A stretch of DNA of 28,236 nt from a virus (IMGVR_UViG_3300030085_001082:3292-31527), one strand, 5' to 3'; counted from the stretch's first letter, positions 1-8,040 are shown. Translations and numbers: made by a program. The notes: generated from the sequence alone by a model not told the origin.

Positions 1-224
1 TCAGTTTCTAAATTAGTTCCAACTGATATGTTATCAGGTCCATAATTTCTTTGCTTTTTACAGAATGTTTCATACATTTCTTCTTGAATCTTTTTAAATT
101 CATTTGTAGTATTTGGATACATTCTTTCACAATACTCTATTGCGGTCTCATCTACATTTCTATTCTCTACTCTCTCACCTTGCCACTCTACTTTATTTTT
201 TCTATCTTTTATTGTTTGAGCCAT
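1..224 (-). CDS. Partial protein, possible nucleotide-modification-associated domain 1 (Nmad1/DUF1599-like)
   Basis: An ATG at 224 opens a frame that stays open for 74 codons to the window edge, so the C-terminus is missing. It overlaps the end of the gp62 gene by 16 bases, the tight packing seen throughout. The visible part is polar and probably helical. Around residues 45-70 it reads KIQEEMYETFCKKQRNYGP and then a D-N-I-S stretch. An aromatic, a double Lys and a YG pair after a helix resemble the Nmad1/DUF1599 family, small helical proteins linked by context to phage nucleotide modification. I assign that family from memory of the motif only. The coding call is firm; the family call is weak. 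Confidence 0.6.
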   Translation of the reverse strand, partial: MAQTIKDRKNKVEWQGERVENRNVDETAIEYCERMYPNTTNEFKKIQEEMYETFCKKQRNYGPDNISVGTNLET

Positions 225-652
225 TTCTTTATTTCTTTTTTATCTAAACCATATTTTAACAATATTTCTGTAATATCGTCTTTGCTTAATATCTCAAGAT
301 AATCTCTAACTTCTCTTTGAGATACTTGATAGTATTTTGCAAGATATTCTAAAACATTAGAATTATATTTGTCATCCTTTTTACCTTTTATGTATTTGTC
401 AAATGACCTTCTTTTTGGTAAAAAGTCAAGGTACATTTTATAAACATCTCTTGGACTGAGTTGGCCAATAGTAAACTTTTGAAGCTCGTTTACCAACTCC
501 AATAGTCCCATATTCATAGAAAGAAACCTATTAACCATAAATGGTTCAAAGGTTTTTTTATCCATAACTGAAAGACTATCCCAAGGAGTTTTACTTTCCT
601 TAAGTCCAGATAGATGTTGAAATAATGTTTTAGCCTTCTTCGTTGACGCCAT
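209..652 (-). CDS. 62: Clamp loader small subunit (T4 gp62-like)
   Basis: This 147-residue basic, helical protein lies downstream of gp44 in the clamp/clamp-loader operon. In T4, gp62 joins four gp44 subunits to load the gp45 clamp. Residues 20-60 contain a PWDSLS segment, then a PFMVNRFLSMN segment and an LLELVNELQ helix, which resemble gp62-like proteins of marine T4-like phages. A YLDFLPKRR segment and a Lys-rich C-terminus follow. The T4 protein is longer (187 residues). I chose the ATG at 652, with AAGGA about 8 bases upstream, over the TTG immediately before it. The gene overlaps the zinc ribbon gene by 23 bases. The assignment rests on position plus weak similarity; gp62 diverges fast. 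Confidence 0.7.
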   Translation of the reverse strand: MASTKKAKTLFQHLSGLKESKTPWDSLSVMDKKTFEPFMVNRFLSMNMGLLELVNELQKFTIGQLSPRDVYKMYLDFLPKRRSFDKYIKGKKDDKYNSNVLEYLAKYYQVSQREVRDYLEILSKDDITEILLKYGLDKKEIKKWLKQ

Positions 653-920
653 CAATCAATTCCTTTGGTGTAAATTTAGGATGAACAGTTCCACAATTGT
701 TACACAATACAATTGGTATTGGTAACATTGACGCTTGACCTGATGGTGATTGAACCGCAGGTACTTCTTTGTACATGGTTACTTCATCAAAAAATATCCC
801 ACCACATTCAGGACATTTCACTGTCTCTAATTTTCTTGGGTCAAGTTTTAATTGAGGTTGTTGTTGTTGTGAATTTGGTTTACCAAAGTTGACAACTTTT
901 CCTTTTCCTTTTTTTGCCAT
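630..920 (-). CDS. Small zinc ribbon protein between gp44 and gp62
   Basis: A 96-residue protein with two CxxC knuckles, CPEC at residues 36-39 and CNNC at 73-76, a spacing typical of a treble-clef or zinc ribbon fold. The N-terminus is very basic (MAKKGKGKVV) and followed by a Gln-rich linker (residues 18-23), which suggests nucleic acid or protein contact. It starts 2 bases after the gp44 stop and overlaps gp62, so it should be made together with the clamp loader. I do not know a function. It could be an accessory factor of the loader or polymerase holoenzyme, but that is inference from position only. Confidence 0.82.
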   Translation of the reverse strand: MAKKGKGKVVNFGKPNSQQQQPQLKLDPRKLETVKCPECGGIFFDEVTMYKEVPAVQSPSGQASMLPIPIVLCNNCGTVHPKFTPKELIDGVNEEG

Positions 921-922
921 AA

Positions 923-1843
923 TTACTTTCCTAATGTCATTAAAATATTTAATATCATAGCCATCACATTGATTTCTTTATCAACGACCATTGAGTCTTT
1001 ATATTGACCATCGGCTATATTCAAAATTGTGTGTCCAACTTTACCACTTGCATATGAGTCTACTTCATCATAAAGTGCTCTATACAATGGTGTAAAGTCT
1101 TTCACTTTAGAGTCTGCAATAATTTGTCTTATAGTATTGAACTTTGTTTTCATTTCACCACTATCTTGTAAAACTTTAATTACATCCTCGGTGTAGTTTG
1201 CCTGAATCGTAGATGTAGTATCTATTTTTAACTCACCTTTGACAACTTGTCTTTGTGCCGAGTTCAATACTCTACGAATATCAGGGTAACCACTATTGAC
1301 CAAAATTGCTAAGTCTTCTTTTTCAAACTTAACTGATTCCTCGTTTAATATATCAAACAATCTTTTAGCCACTTCCTTCTTTGAAGGTGGTGTTATTGCG
1401 AATGTCTGACAACGAGATTGAATTGGGTCAATAATTTTTTCTACATAGTTACAAGTTAAAATGAACCTTGTAGATTTACTAAAAGTTTCCATTAGATTAC
1501 GAAGAGCTGCTTGAGCATTTGGTGTCAAATAGTCTGCTTCATCTAATATAATAACTTTCCACTTTCTGAAACCCATTGATGATGCGAATCCACGAATCTT
1601 ATCACGGACTGCATCAACAGAGTTTTCATCAGAAGCGTTGATATACATCAAATCACAATCAATCTGATTGGTGATTATCTTTGCGAGTGTAGTCTTACCT
1701 GTTCCTGCAACTCCATAGAGTAACAAGTGTGGTACATCCTCATTCTCAATGTATATCTTTACTTTGTCTAAGATATGTTGATTACCAACATAACCATCTA
1801 ATGTATCGGGTCTATACTTTTCAACCCATAGTGAATTACTCAT
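923..1843 (-). CDS. 44: Clamp loader large subunit, AAA+ ATPase (T4 gp44-like)
   Basis: A 306-residue AAA+ ATPase of the RFC small-subunit/gp44 type, which opens the gp45 sliding clamp and loads it onto primer-template DNA. It begins with the hallmark WVEKYRP (residues 6-12). Walker A is GVAGTGKT (44-51), Walker B is VIILDEAD (97-104), and the SRC arginine-finger motif is at 143-145. The frame is open upstream to 1885, but the ATG at 1843 puts WVEKYRP at the usual distance and gives an ATGA overlap with the preceding stop, so I chose it. T4 gp44 is 319 residues. It is separated from gp45 by the DruA-like gene, unlike in T4. Confidence 0.96.
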   Translation of the reverse strand: MSNSLWVEKYRPDTLDGYVGNQHILDKVKIYIENEDVPHLLLYGVAGTGKTTLAKIITNQIDCDLMYINASDENSVDAVRDKIRGFASSMGFRKWKVIILDEADYLTPNAQAALRNLMETFSKSTRFILTCNYVEKIIDPIQSRCQTFAITPPSKKEVAKRLFDILNEESVKFEKEDLAILVNSGYPDIRRVLNSAQRQVVKGELKIDTTSTIQANYTEDVIKVLQDSGEMKTKFNTIRQIIADSKVKDFTPLYRALYDEVDSYASGKVGHTILNIADGQYKDSMVVDKEINVMAMILNILMTLGK

Positions 1844-3030
1844 CGACCTACTTCTTTTAAATATGTTTCTTTTGCTTTGTCCCAACTCATTCCAATAATA
1901 TCCATGTAATACAATGTATCTGGTTTCAATCTGTTTTCATCATGTAACTTAGTGTATCTTCTGATAGCTTTCTTTTTCCACCATCTGATTGTATAATCGT
2001 CACCTTCTTCAAACTTCTTCTTCATCTTAAGTTGACTTTCATCAATCTCATTTCTAAGAAATTCATTTCCGTTGTCATACATCATTGCGAAGTAAACACC
2101 TCTTTTGAATCCATGTTGATATTGTGTACTTTTGATTCCTAACTCTTTAAAAATCATAGACAATATTCTTTGCTTGATACCAGATACAGGTCCTTGAATA
2201 CCTTCTTTTTGAGTTGTAACCTTTTTATATTCTTCGGATTTGTTTTCTTTAATCCATTGATGCCAGATATCGTAAAATTCATTATCAGGTTTAGTAGAAA
2301 CTTTACCTGTTGATTCACCTAATGTTTTGAAGTGTGGGATTCCATTATACTGAGAATGAATTCCATAAAGAGAAGTTGTACCAACTGCGATAAGAGTTTG
2401 TCCATACTTTTCTTTCCACAAATCTCTGAATGTAGGTGAGGTTGTTAATGCTGATACAAGTTTACCACCTAAGAAATTATATCCTAAAGGTTGTGTTGCG
2501 ATGATAGATGTTCCAATCGTAGTATGATTTAACTTACCATCTTTAAACTTATTCTCTTTATCCCAACCAATGTACTTATCACGAACACCTAAAGATGTTA
2601 CATCAGAACCAAGAGATATTACACCAAGGACTTTACCACTTTTTCGGTCTTTAGCAAATGCTTTTATATTACGACCAGGATTAGCAGTAAATTCCATAGA
2701 TGAAATACACTTACGAATGTCAGTCCACTTCGCAGTGCCTGATGAATCTGTAATTAACTCAACATAAGGTTCTAATTCCTCAATTTCTTTGATTGTTAGT
2801 TCCTTATTGTAAATGTCAGTTGGAGTCCAAATCATATCAAAAGACTTTGCAAGACTTGGTTTTCTTGCCATAGACTTTGGTAAATCTGAATTCCATTCCT
2901 GCCACTTTTTGTAAAGAGTTTGTTCTTCGACAGGCATAGTAGACAAATACTCCATGTTGTCAATGAATCGTTTTCTCTCTACATCGTAGTCAAAAACAGG
3001 TTTCGCTGGTTCTGTATCCCAAAATTGCAT
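1840..3030 (-). CDS. DruA-like protein (DUF4338-like) in the clamp/clamp-loader operon
   Basis: A 396-residue protein lying between the sliding clamp and clamp loader genes, where T4 has none. Its start overlaps the gp45 stop by one base (TAATG) and its stop overlaps the gp44 start (ATGA), so it is translationally coupled to both. The middle carries a series of motifs I associate with DUF4338, the domain of DruA from Druantia anti-phage systems: LGVISLGSD (135-143), RDKYIGWD (150-157), GGKL (188-191), WKEKYG (205-210), TTSLYG (218-223) and SQYNGIP (226-232). The C-terminal 120 residues are rich in Lys, Arg and Trp and probably bind nucleic acid or protein. The biochemical function of DruA proteins is not something I can state, and a phage version could do something quite different. 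Confidence 0.78.
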   Translation of the reverse strand: MQFWDTEPAKPVFDYDVERKRFIDNMEYLSTMPVEEQTLYKKWQEWNSDLPKSMARKPSLAKSFDMIWTPTDIYNKELTIKEIEELEPYVELITDSSGTAKWTDIRKCISSMEFTANPGRNIKAFAKDRKSGKVLGVISLGSDVTSLGVRDKYIGWDKENKFKDGKLNHTTIGTSIIATQPLGYNFLGGKLVSALTTSPTFRDLWKEKYGQTLIAVGTTSLYGIHSQYNGIPHFKTLGESTGKVSTKPDNEFYDIWHQWIKENKSEEYKKVTTQKEGIQGPVSGIKQRILSMIFKELGIKSTQYQHGFKRGVYFAMMYDNGNEFLRNEIDESQLKMKKKFEEGDDYTIRWWKKKAIRRYTKLHDENRLKPDTLYYMDIIGMSWDKAKETYLKEVGR

Positions 3031-3725
3031 TACTTAATCTCTACTAAATAATAGTTAGACTTAAATCCATCATTCTCAAATGAGACATGAGCTAATCCAT
3101 TTGGTGAAATCTTCAATGAAGATGATTTTGCACCTTTGTTAGCATTAAGGATTTCTTTTAAGTATTTTGCTGAGAATGAAATTGGTTCTACATCACCATC
3201 ACATTCACACTCTACATTAATAGAAATTCTGTTAGAGTTAATCTTTGAGTAACCTAAGATTACTTCACCTTTGTCACCTTTACAACTGAATGTAAATGTA
3301 TCTGAATCAGATAATGCACCTTTTGATTTTACAAACTTGTTTACAAAATCATTGTCCATCTTGATTGTAGATGTAAACTCAGGTAATTGTTTTAAATCTG
3401 GCACAACAGGTATAACAGATAAATCAGCCAACATATAGTTTACTGAAGTTCCTTTATCTGAGAATACAAGTGATGCGTCACCTTCGTTTACATCAATGTC
3501 AGAATCTAATACAGTTAGTAATCCTTTTAATTGAGAGGTAGTGTAAACACCAAACTCACCACTTGGGAAGTCTTTGTTATCACTACTTACATTTCCTAAT
3601 AGGGTCTTATCATCAGAAATAAATTTGACAGATAATCCCTCTTCTGTTGAATCAATTTTAACTGATTCGACTTCACCACCCAAGTTGTAACGAGTAATGA
3701 AACCTTCAAACGAGCTTTTTTTCAT
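3030..3725 (-). CDS. 45: Sliding clamp (T4 gp45-like)
   Basis: A 231-residue acidic protein, close to the 228 residues of T4 gp45, a trimeric clamp that tethers gp43 to DNA and in T4 also activates late transcription. Support comes from length, beta-rich composition, the segments SFSAKYLKEIL and LKISPNGLAHVSFEN in the C-terminal half, and its position immediately before the clamp loader genes and after gp43. It starts at an ATG about 22 bases downstream of a -7 element. The leader is A-rich without a clear Shine-Dalgarno, which is common in Bacteroidota. It is the first gene of the unit gp45, DruA-like, gp44, zinc ribbon, gp62. Confidence 0.93.
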   Translation of the reverse strand: MKKSSFEGFITRYNLGGEVESVKIDSTEEGLSVKFISDDKTLLGNVSSDNKDFPSGEFGVYTTSQLKGLLTVLDSDIDVNEGDASLVFSDKGTSVNYMLADLSVIPVVPDLKQLPEFTSTIKMDNDFVNKFVKSKGALSDSDTFTFSCKGDKGEVILGYSKINSNRISINVECECDGDVEPISFSAKYLKEILNANKGAKSSSLKISPNGLAHVSFENDGFKSNYYLVEIK

Positions 3726-3747
3726 AATTTACTATTGTTTATTTTTA

Positions 3748-3779
3748 TTAATATACGAAATTTATTTTTAAAATCCAAA
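3748..3779 (-). promoter_or_regulatory. Bacteroidota-type promoter for gp45
   Basis: On the minus strand TTTG (3779-3776), 20 bases, then TATATTAA (3755-3748). It overlaps the last codons of gp43. The same TTTG-N20-TATATTAG arrangement precedes six other gene starts here. Confidence 0.75.
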
Positions 3780-6284
3780 AAATTCTGAAGCTTTATTTAG
3801 ATTTGGGTTTGGTTTCTCCCAATCCATAGCTTTATAGAAGTCATCAAGTTTATTTTCTAACTCCTTTTCCCAAATTTTATCGTAGTCAATATATTGTTCT
3901 ACAAGTTTTAAAATCTGAGGTGGGTCATTATGTCCTTTCAGACCCGTTGCCTCTAATCCAAGAGGATTCTTTTTCAAATATACCCACTTTATCTTGTCAC
4001 CATCTTTCATAGGTTCGTATTTATATGGTACTTTATAAAAAGCAAGTAATTGATTGTATGTTATTGCTGCCTTTACATGAGCAGGTGAACCTTTTTTAAA
4101 CTCACCCAATACTTGTGTTTTTGTTGTATATTTACTCATACCTTTGACTGCTGAGTTCTTTGCGATATCAATAAATGGTCTATCTTCCATTTCTTTTTTA
4201 TAGTCAAGAATCTTAGTATCAATTTCTTTTTTATCAACGGACCTTAGAATATCTAACAAAACAGTTTTCATAACTTCTTTGAAGTAAGTTGGGAATGAAC
4301 TTCTTTTAACATCCAATCCTTTTACATCTAACTTGTCACAATCAACTTCGTTATCATTGATAATCCATTGTGCGTATCTTTTCTTTGATACCCAAAATCC
4401 ACCCTTTGCAATTGTTTCTTGTTTGATATCAAATTTATGAGAATCAATATTAAACAATCGTTTTGCCATTGTATCATAAACCTTGTTGATATGAGTTTCT
4501 ACTTCTTTTGCTGCGGATAGAATCGCAGGAATCATTTCTTCATCCGAATCCTCATTGAGTTCAGGATTACGAGATTTTACTAATGGAGCGGCCTGATAAA
4601 AAACAGAATCAGTATCGGTATAAACATTGTAGTCATCTTCTTTTCCTATTACTTTTGAATAATATTGATTTGCAATCAACTCAGTTGTTTTAATTACAGT
4701 TTGACCTGTAATCGTAGTTGCCTCTGCGTTATCTACATCATAGAATCTGAATGATGGTAGTCCCAACACTCCATACAATGAGTTCAACATAATCTTTTGT
4801 ACCAATTGTCTTTTACCATAGAACTTGTATTGTTCGTCATTACCTTCTTTACCATACTTTTTCATCAAGTTTTTGTATTCAACTCTTTTGTCAAACCAAA
4901 CACTTAGTATCTCAGGTATAACTCCAACTTTATCAGTTCTATATAAAACACCATTTGCGGCAACAGAGTATTTGTTTTTCTCAATAAACTTTAGAAACTT
5001 TTCTTTAGGTAAAGGTGGAAACTCATTACCACCATCATCTATAATTGAATAAGTTTCAAGATTACCTTTCATATGTTGTTCAGCAGAATAACCTTTTAGT
5101 TTACCAATCTTGGTCTCAGGTGATATATTGATACTCATAATAATAGATGGATATAGAGAAGTTAAATCCAAATCGTAAACCCATTTGTAAAGACCAGGTT
5201 TAGGTTCTTTTACATACGCACCTGTAAATTTACCTTCACCATCAGAACCATCTTCATTTCTTGGTTTTCGTCTTGGTTTGTTGGGCGCTACCCTACCACT
5301 TCTTCTAAGGAATGTTAATATTGCTCCTTCTAACCATTTTGATGAGAATAAAAAATCTTCGTAGAACACATGACCTGTGTGACATATTGCTCTTGCCAAA
5401 TCAATGAACTGAAGTTTTTTATCCAAGTCCACTACTAATTCAACATCAACTAAGTTGTACTCAATAAACTTCTCTATATCATCCCTAAATAATTGGTCCA
5501 AGTTACCTTCATATTCAATCTTACCTCTACCCAACTCAATAGTTGCTACCGTGTCTAATCGATAGTTAGGTAATTCGGTAAAGTTGTAACACTTATAAAG
5601 TGCTAAATAATCCAAACAACTAACACCACCAATAATGTATCTACTTCTATATTTGTTATAGGATACTTTACCAATCGGTGACAACTGATTTGCGAATTGT
5701 TGACCAAACAATAGTTTGTATCTATTGTAAAGATAAGTAACATCAAAGTAGTCTATATTCCAACCTGTAACTATTGTTGGATTTATTTCTCTCCACTTTG
5801 TCATGAACGCTGATAATAGACCTTCTTCAGTATCAAATGATTCTACCTTAGCTCCTTTGATTGTTTTATCAATCTTTTCACCTTGATTGACAACATAAAC
5901 AAAATAATCATTTGTAATAGAATCGTGACCTGCGATTGAAGTGATTGCGTTACTTGCCGTTTCTATGTCAGGCAACCCACTATTCATTTCAACCTCGATA
6001 TCAAATGTCATGATTGTATGTCCTGTTGAAACTTCATCAGAGTCACCATACTCATCAATTAAGAAACGAGTCATTTCGTTTACATCTGATTCATATAATT
6101 GTAAATCATCGTCTGCTTTCCAAAAATTTAATTTCTTGAGTCTTTCACCATGAATAGATTGGTGTGCTCCGTTTCCATCCCTCACATAAGCATATCTACG
6201 ATACTTAGATGTAAAGTAACCTTTCTGGTCATCCCAACAATGGATGATAGACTTTTCTTTTTCGAAGAATACATTTTGATACAT
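3768..6284 (-). CDS. 43: Replicative DNA polymerase, family B (T4 gp43-like)
   Basis: An 838-residue family B polymerase with proofreading exonuclease; T4 gp43 is 898 residues. Exonuclease motifs are complete: Exo I D95/E97 (FDIE), Exo II N176 to D181 (GWNIDYFD), Exo III Y276/D280 (YNLVD). Polymerase motif A is DLTSLYPS (373-380), motif B has K497 and YG at 504-505, and motif C is YTDTDS (555-560). The extreme C-terminus, ASEFFGF, fits a clamp-binding tail like the one T4 gp43 uses to contact gp45. Its ATG lies only 4 bases beyond a -7 promoter element, so the transcript from that promoter would be almost leaderless; no Shine-Dalgarno is visible. It is complete and looks active. Confidence 0.98.
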   Translation of the reverse strand: MYQNVFFEKEKSIIHCWDDQKGYFTSKYRRYAYVRDGNGAHQSIHGERLKKLNFWKADDDLQLYESDVNEMTRFLIDEYGDSDEVSTGHTIMTFDIEVEMNSGLPDIETASNAITSIAGHDSITNDYFVYVVNQGEKIDKTIKGAKVESFDTEEGLLSAFMTKWREINPTIVTGWNIDYFDVTYLYNRYKLLFGQQFANQLSPIGKVSYNKYRSRYIIGGVSCLDYLALYKCYNFTELPNYRLDTVATIELGRGKIEYEGNLDQLFRDDIEKFIEYNLVDVELVVDLDKKLQFIDLARAICHTGHVFYEDFLFSSKWLEGAILTFLRRSGRVAPNKPRRKPRNEDGSDGEGKFTGAYVKEPKPGLYKWVYDLDLTSLYPSIIMSINISPETKIGKLKGYSAEQHMKGNLETYSIIDDGGNEFPPLPKEKFLKFIEKNKYSVAANGVLYRTDKVGVIPEILSVWFDKRVEYKNLMKKYGKEGNDEQYKFYGKRQLVQKIMLNSLYGVLGLPSFRFYDVDNAEATTITGQTVIKTTELIANQYYSKVIGKEDDYNVYTDTDSVFYQAAPLVKSRNPELNEDSDEEMIPAILSAAKEVETHINKVYDTMAKRLFNIDSHKFDIKQETIAKGGFWVSKKRYAQWIINDNEVDCDKLDVKGLDVKRSSFPTYFKEVMKTVLLDILRSVDKKEIDTKILDYKKEMEDRPFIDIAKNSAVKGMSKYTTKTQVLGEFKKGSPAHVKAAITYNQLLAFYKVPYKYEPMKDGDKIKWVYLKKNPLGLEATGLKGHNDPPQILKLVEQYIDYDKIWEKELENKLDDFYKAMDWEKPNPNLNKASEFFGF

Positions 6285-6288
6285 AAGT

Positions 6289-6320
6289 TAAATATACAAA
6301 AATTTTATGACATTACCAAA
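6289..6320 (-). promoter_or_regulatory. Bacteroidota-type promoter for gp43
   Basis: On the minus strand TTTG (6320-6317), 20 bases, TATATTTA (6296-6289). The -33 box lies in the last codons of the upstream Mom-like gene. The -7 box ends 4 bases before the gp43 ATG, implying a leader of roughly 0-2 bases. Confidence 0.72.
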
Positions 6321-7101
6321 AACTAACTGCGTTTTCTGGTGTATAAGTTTCATGTTTTTCTATTGGTGGTAAAAACTCCTCAGGGTCTTTTGGATATGGA
6401 CTTGTTTTGTGTTTTAACATTTTACTAAGTTTCCGTTTTTCCGATTTATTCTTACCTAAGATTTGAATGTACCTATGTTTAGGCGCCTCTTTCTTTCGCC
6501 AGAACTCTCTTACATTCTGCTTTCCTATTTCTTTTTTTAAATGTTCTACATTATGTGACCCCCACTTAGAAAATACAGTCCTTGAATGAATCCAATCGTA
6601 AGGACTATCACTAAGTGATACTGAATAGTTTGGCATTAGTTGTATATCACGACAATCTTGATATAACCAATTAGTTGCTTGATAAATGCCACCGAGGTGT
6701 AATTGTTCAGGGTCTGCGTAACTTAACAACATTTTAATTTTTGGTGCGTTTTCTTTCATCCATTTAAAAGACTGACCCATTGCGTATGATTCTATATTTG
6801 AACCATATCCATCATGGATGAACAATCTTGTCAACTCCAAACACTCATCTTTCTCTAAACCATCAATTACAGACTTAATAGCTGAACGACCTACGGGATA
6901 TCCATATACCAAGCAACCAATTAGTTTTTCACTACCAAAGAATCCATCATCACCATTGTAATATACACCGAGTGCATATCTACACATAGTCCACGCATGA
7001 GAGTAGTGATATTTTATAATCATCTGTTTTGCCACACTTTTATTGATTTCTCTAATAGAAACCTTTGATGTGTCTACATAATGTTTATTAGGTTCTTTCA
7101 A
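6313..7101 (-). CDS. Mom-like GNAT-fold protein, copy 2 (candidate DNA base modification)
   Basis: A 262-residue paralogue of the gene immediately upstream. Conserved blocks shared with it, in order, are KSVAK (21-25), HYS, YPVGR (GYPVGR here, GDPIGR in the other copy), ELTRLF, SYADP (SYSDP in the other), YQATNW and PKHRYIQIL. This order is what I associate with Mom-type proteins, GNAT-fold enzymes; phage Mu Mom converts adenine to a methylcarbamoyl-adenine that blocks restriction. The start is a TTG at 7101: an in-frame TAG lies three codons upstream, no ATG occurs before residue 27, and from the TTG the N-terminus aligns gaplessly with the other copy. It overlaps that copy by 14 bases. Substrate and product are unknown. 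Confidence 0.75.
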   Translation of the reverse strand: MKEPNKHYVDTSKVSIREINKSVAKQMIIKYHYSHAWTMCRYALGVYYNGDDGFFGSEKLIGCLVYGYPVGRSAIKSVIDGLEKDECLELTRLFIHDGYGSNIESYAMGQSFKWMKENAPKIKMLLSYADPEQLHLGGIYQATNWLYQDCRDIQLMPNYSVSLSDSPYDWIHSRTVFSKWGSHNVEHLKKEIGKQNVREFWRKKEAPKHRYIQILGKNKSEKRKLSKMLKHKTSPYPKDPEEFLPPIEKHETYTPENAVSFW

Positions 7102-7840
7102 TTGGTTCTAATTTTTTTATTTCTTCTTCAAATAACTCACTCTGTTTAGGATATGGTAATGAAGGGTATTTTAAACTCTTTAATATACGACTTTTTTTTG
7201 ACTTATCCAAAATATAAATGTATCTATGCTTTCTTGGTTCTTTTTTTATCCAAAAAGTTTTACCAATTACCTTTTGTATTTTAGTTGGATTATTAGTTCC
7301 ATAATATGGAAAAATTGTTCTACCATGTTGCCACTCACCATTTTCCTCAAACTTAAATAACCAACTATCATTTGGTCTAATTCTATTTCCTTGATATATC
7401 CAGTTTGTAGATTGATAAACAGTTCCCAGATGACCTGCTTTTGGGTCTGAGTATGATATTAATCCTTTAATATGTCTTGCGTGTTTTCTTAACCACTTAA
7501 ATGTTTGTCCAACAAACCAACTCTCAACATTACATCCATATCCATCGAATACGAATAATCTTGTGAGTTCTAACACTTCTTTTCTGTCTAATAACTCTGA
7601 TATTGATTGACCAGAGTGTCTTCCGATTGGGTCACCATATGTTGCAACACCGATTAACTTATCTGTTGATGAAAAGAAAGAGTGTGAATCATCCTCGACA
7701 TATAACCCCAAACAATAACTAACTTTAGTCCAAATACCACTATAATGGTTTTTTATGATAATGTCCTTTGCTACTGATTTTGAGATAGGTCTTACGGATA
7801 ACTTTGAAATATCTGTATACTCTTTCCCTTTAATTTTCAT
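7088..7840 (-). CDS. Mom-like GNAT-fold protein, copy 1 (candidate DNA base modification)
   Basis: A 250-residue protein with HYSGIW (32-37), LIGVATYGDPIGR (62-74), ELTRLF (91-96), SYSDP (129-133), GHLGTVYQSTNW (136-147) and KHRYIYIL (204-211). These are the landmarks of the Mom-like branch of GNAT acetyltransferase-fold proteins common in phages. Mu Mom modifies adenine in DNA; whether this protein acts on DNA, and with which donor, cannot be read here. It begins with an ATGA overlap on the small helix-turn-helix gene and is followed by a diverged second copy, so the three genes form one unit behind their own promoter. The 5-prime end is well supported by alignment with copy 2. Confidence 0.78.
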   Translation of the reverse strand: MKIKGKEYTDISKLSVRPISKSVAKDIIIKNHYSGIWTKVSYCLGLYVEDDSHSFFSSTDKLIGVATYGDPIGRHSGQSISELLDRKEVLELTRLFVFDGYGCNVESWFVGQTFKWLRKHARHIKGLISYSDPKAGHLGTVYQSTNWIYQGNRIRPNDSWLFKFEENGEWQHGRTIFPYYGTNNPTKIQKVIGKTFWIKKEPRKHRYIYILDKSKKSRILKSLKYPSLPYPKQSELFEEEIKKLEPIERT

Positions 7841-8040
7841 TGATAATCGTTAAATTCACCGAACAATAAATGTTTCCAAGTTTCACCTCTAACTATTTTT
7901 CTTATGTTAGCAGGTGACACACCATTGTTTCTTGCCAATACTCTAATGTTACGATGACCAACAGACCACAACTTACGAATAGACCTTACTTGTCTTTCCG
8001 TTAATTTATGTTGTGGATGTAATTCACCTCTTAATGCCAT
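7837..8040 (-). CDS. Small helix-turn-helix DNA-binding protein
   Basis: A 67-residue basic protein: GELHPQHKLTERQVRSIRKL followed by a helix-turn-helix reading LARNNGVSPANIRKIV and then GETWKHL. This is the same arrangement as the DNA-binding segment found beside HNH homing-type endonucleases of phages, here without a nuclease domain. It may be a stand-alone regulator or a remnant. The frame is open to a GTG at 8055, but that codon lies inside the -7 promoter element and would not be transcribed, so I chose the ATG at 8040, which has AAAAGG 7-8 bases upstream. It is the first gene of the unit with the two Mom-like genes, so control of them is possible. Confidence 0.8.
   Translation of the reverse strand: MALRGELHPQHKLTERQVRSIRKLWSVGHRNIRVLARNNGVSPANIRKIVRGETWKHLLFGEFNDYQ

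Noticed and set aside
51-302. Plus-strand frame of 83 codons, hydrophobic
   Set aside because: It is antisense to the gp62 end and the partial gene at 1-224; its Phe/Ile/Leu-rich product is the usual mirror of Lys-rich coding DNA, with no ribosome binding site.
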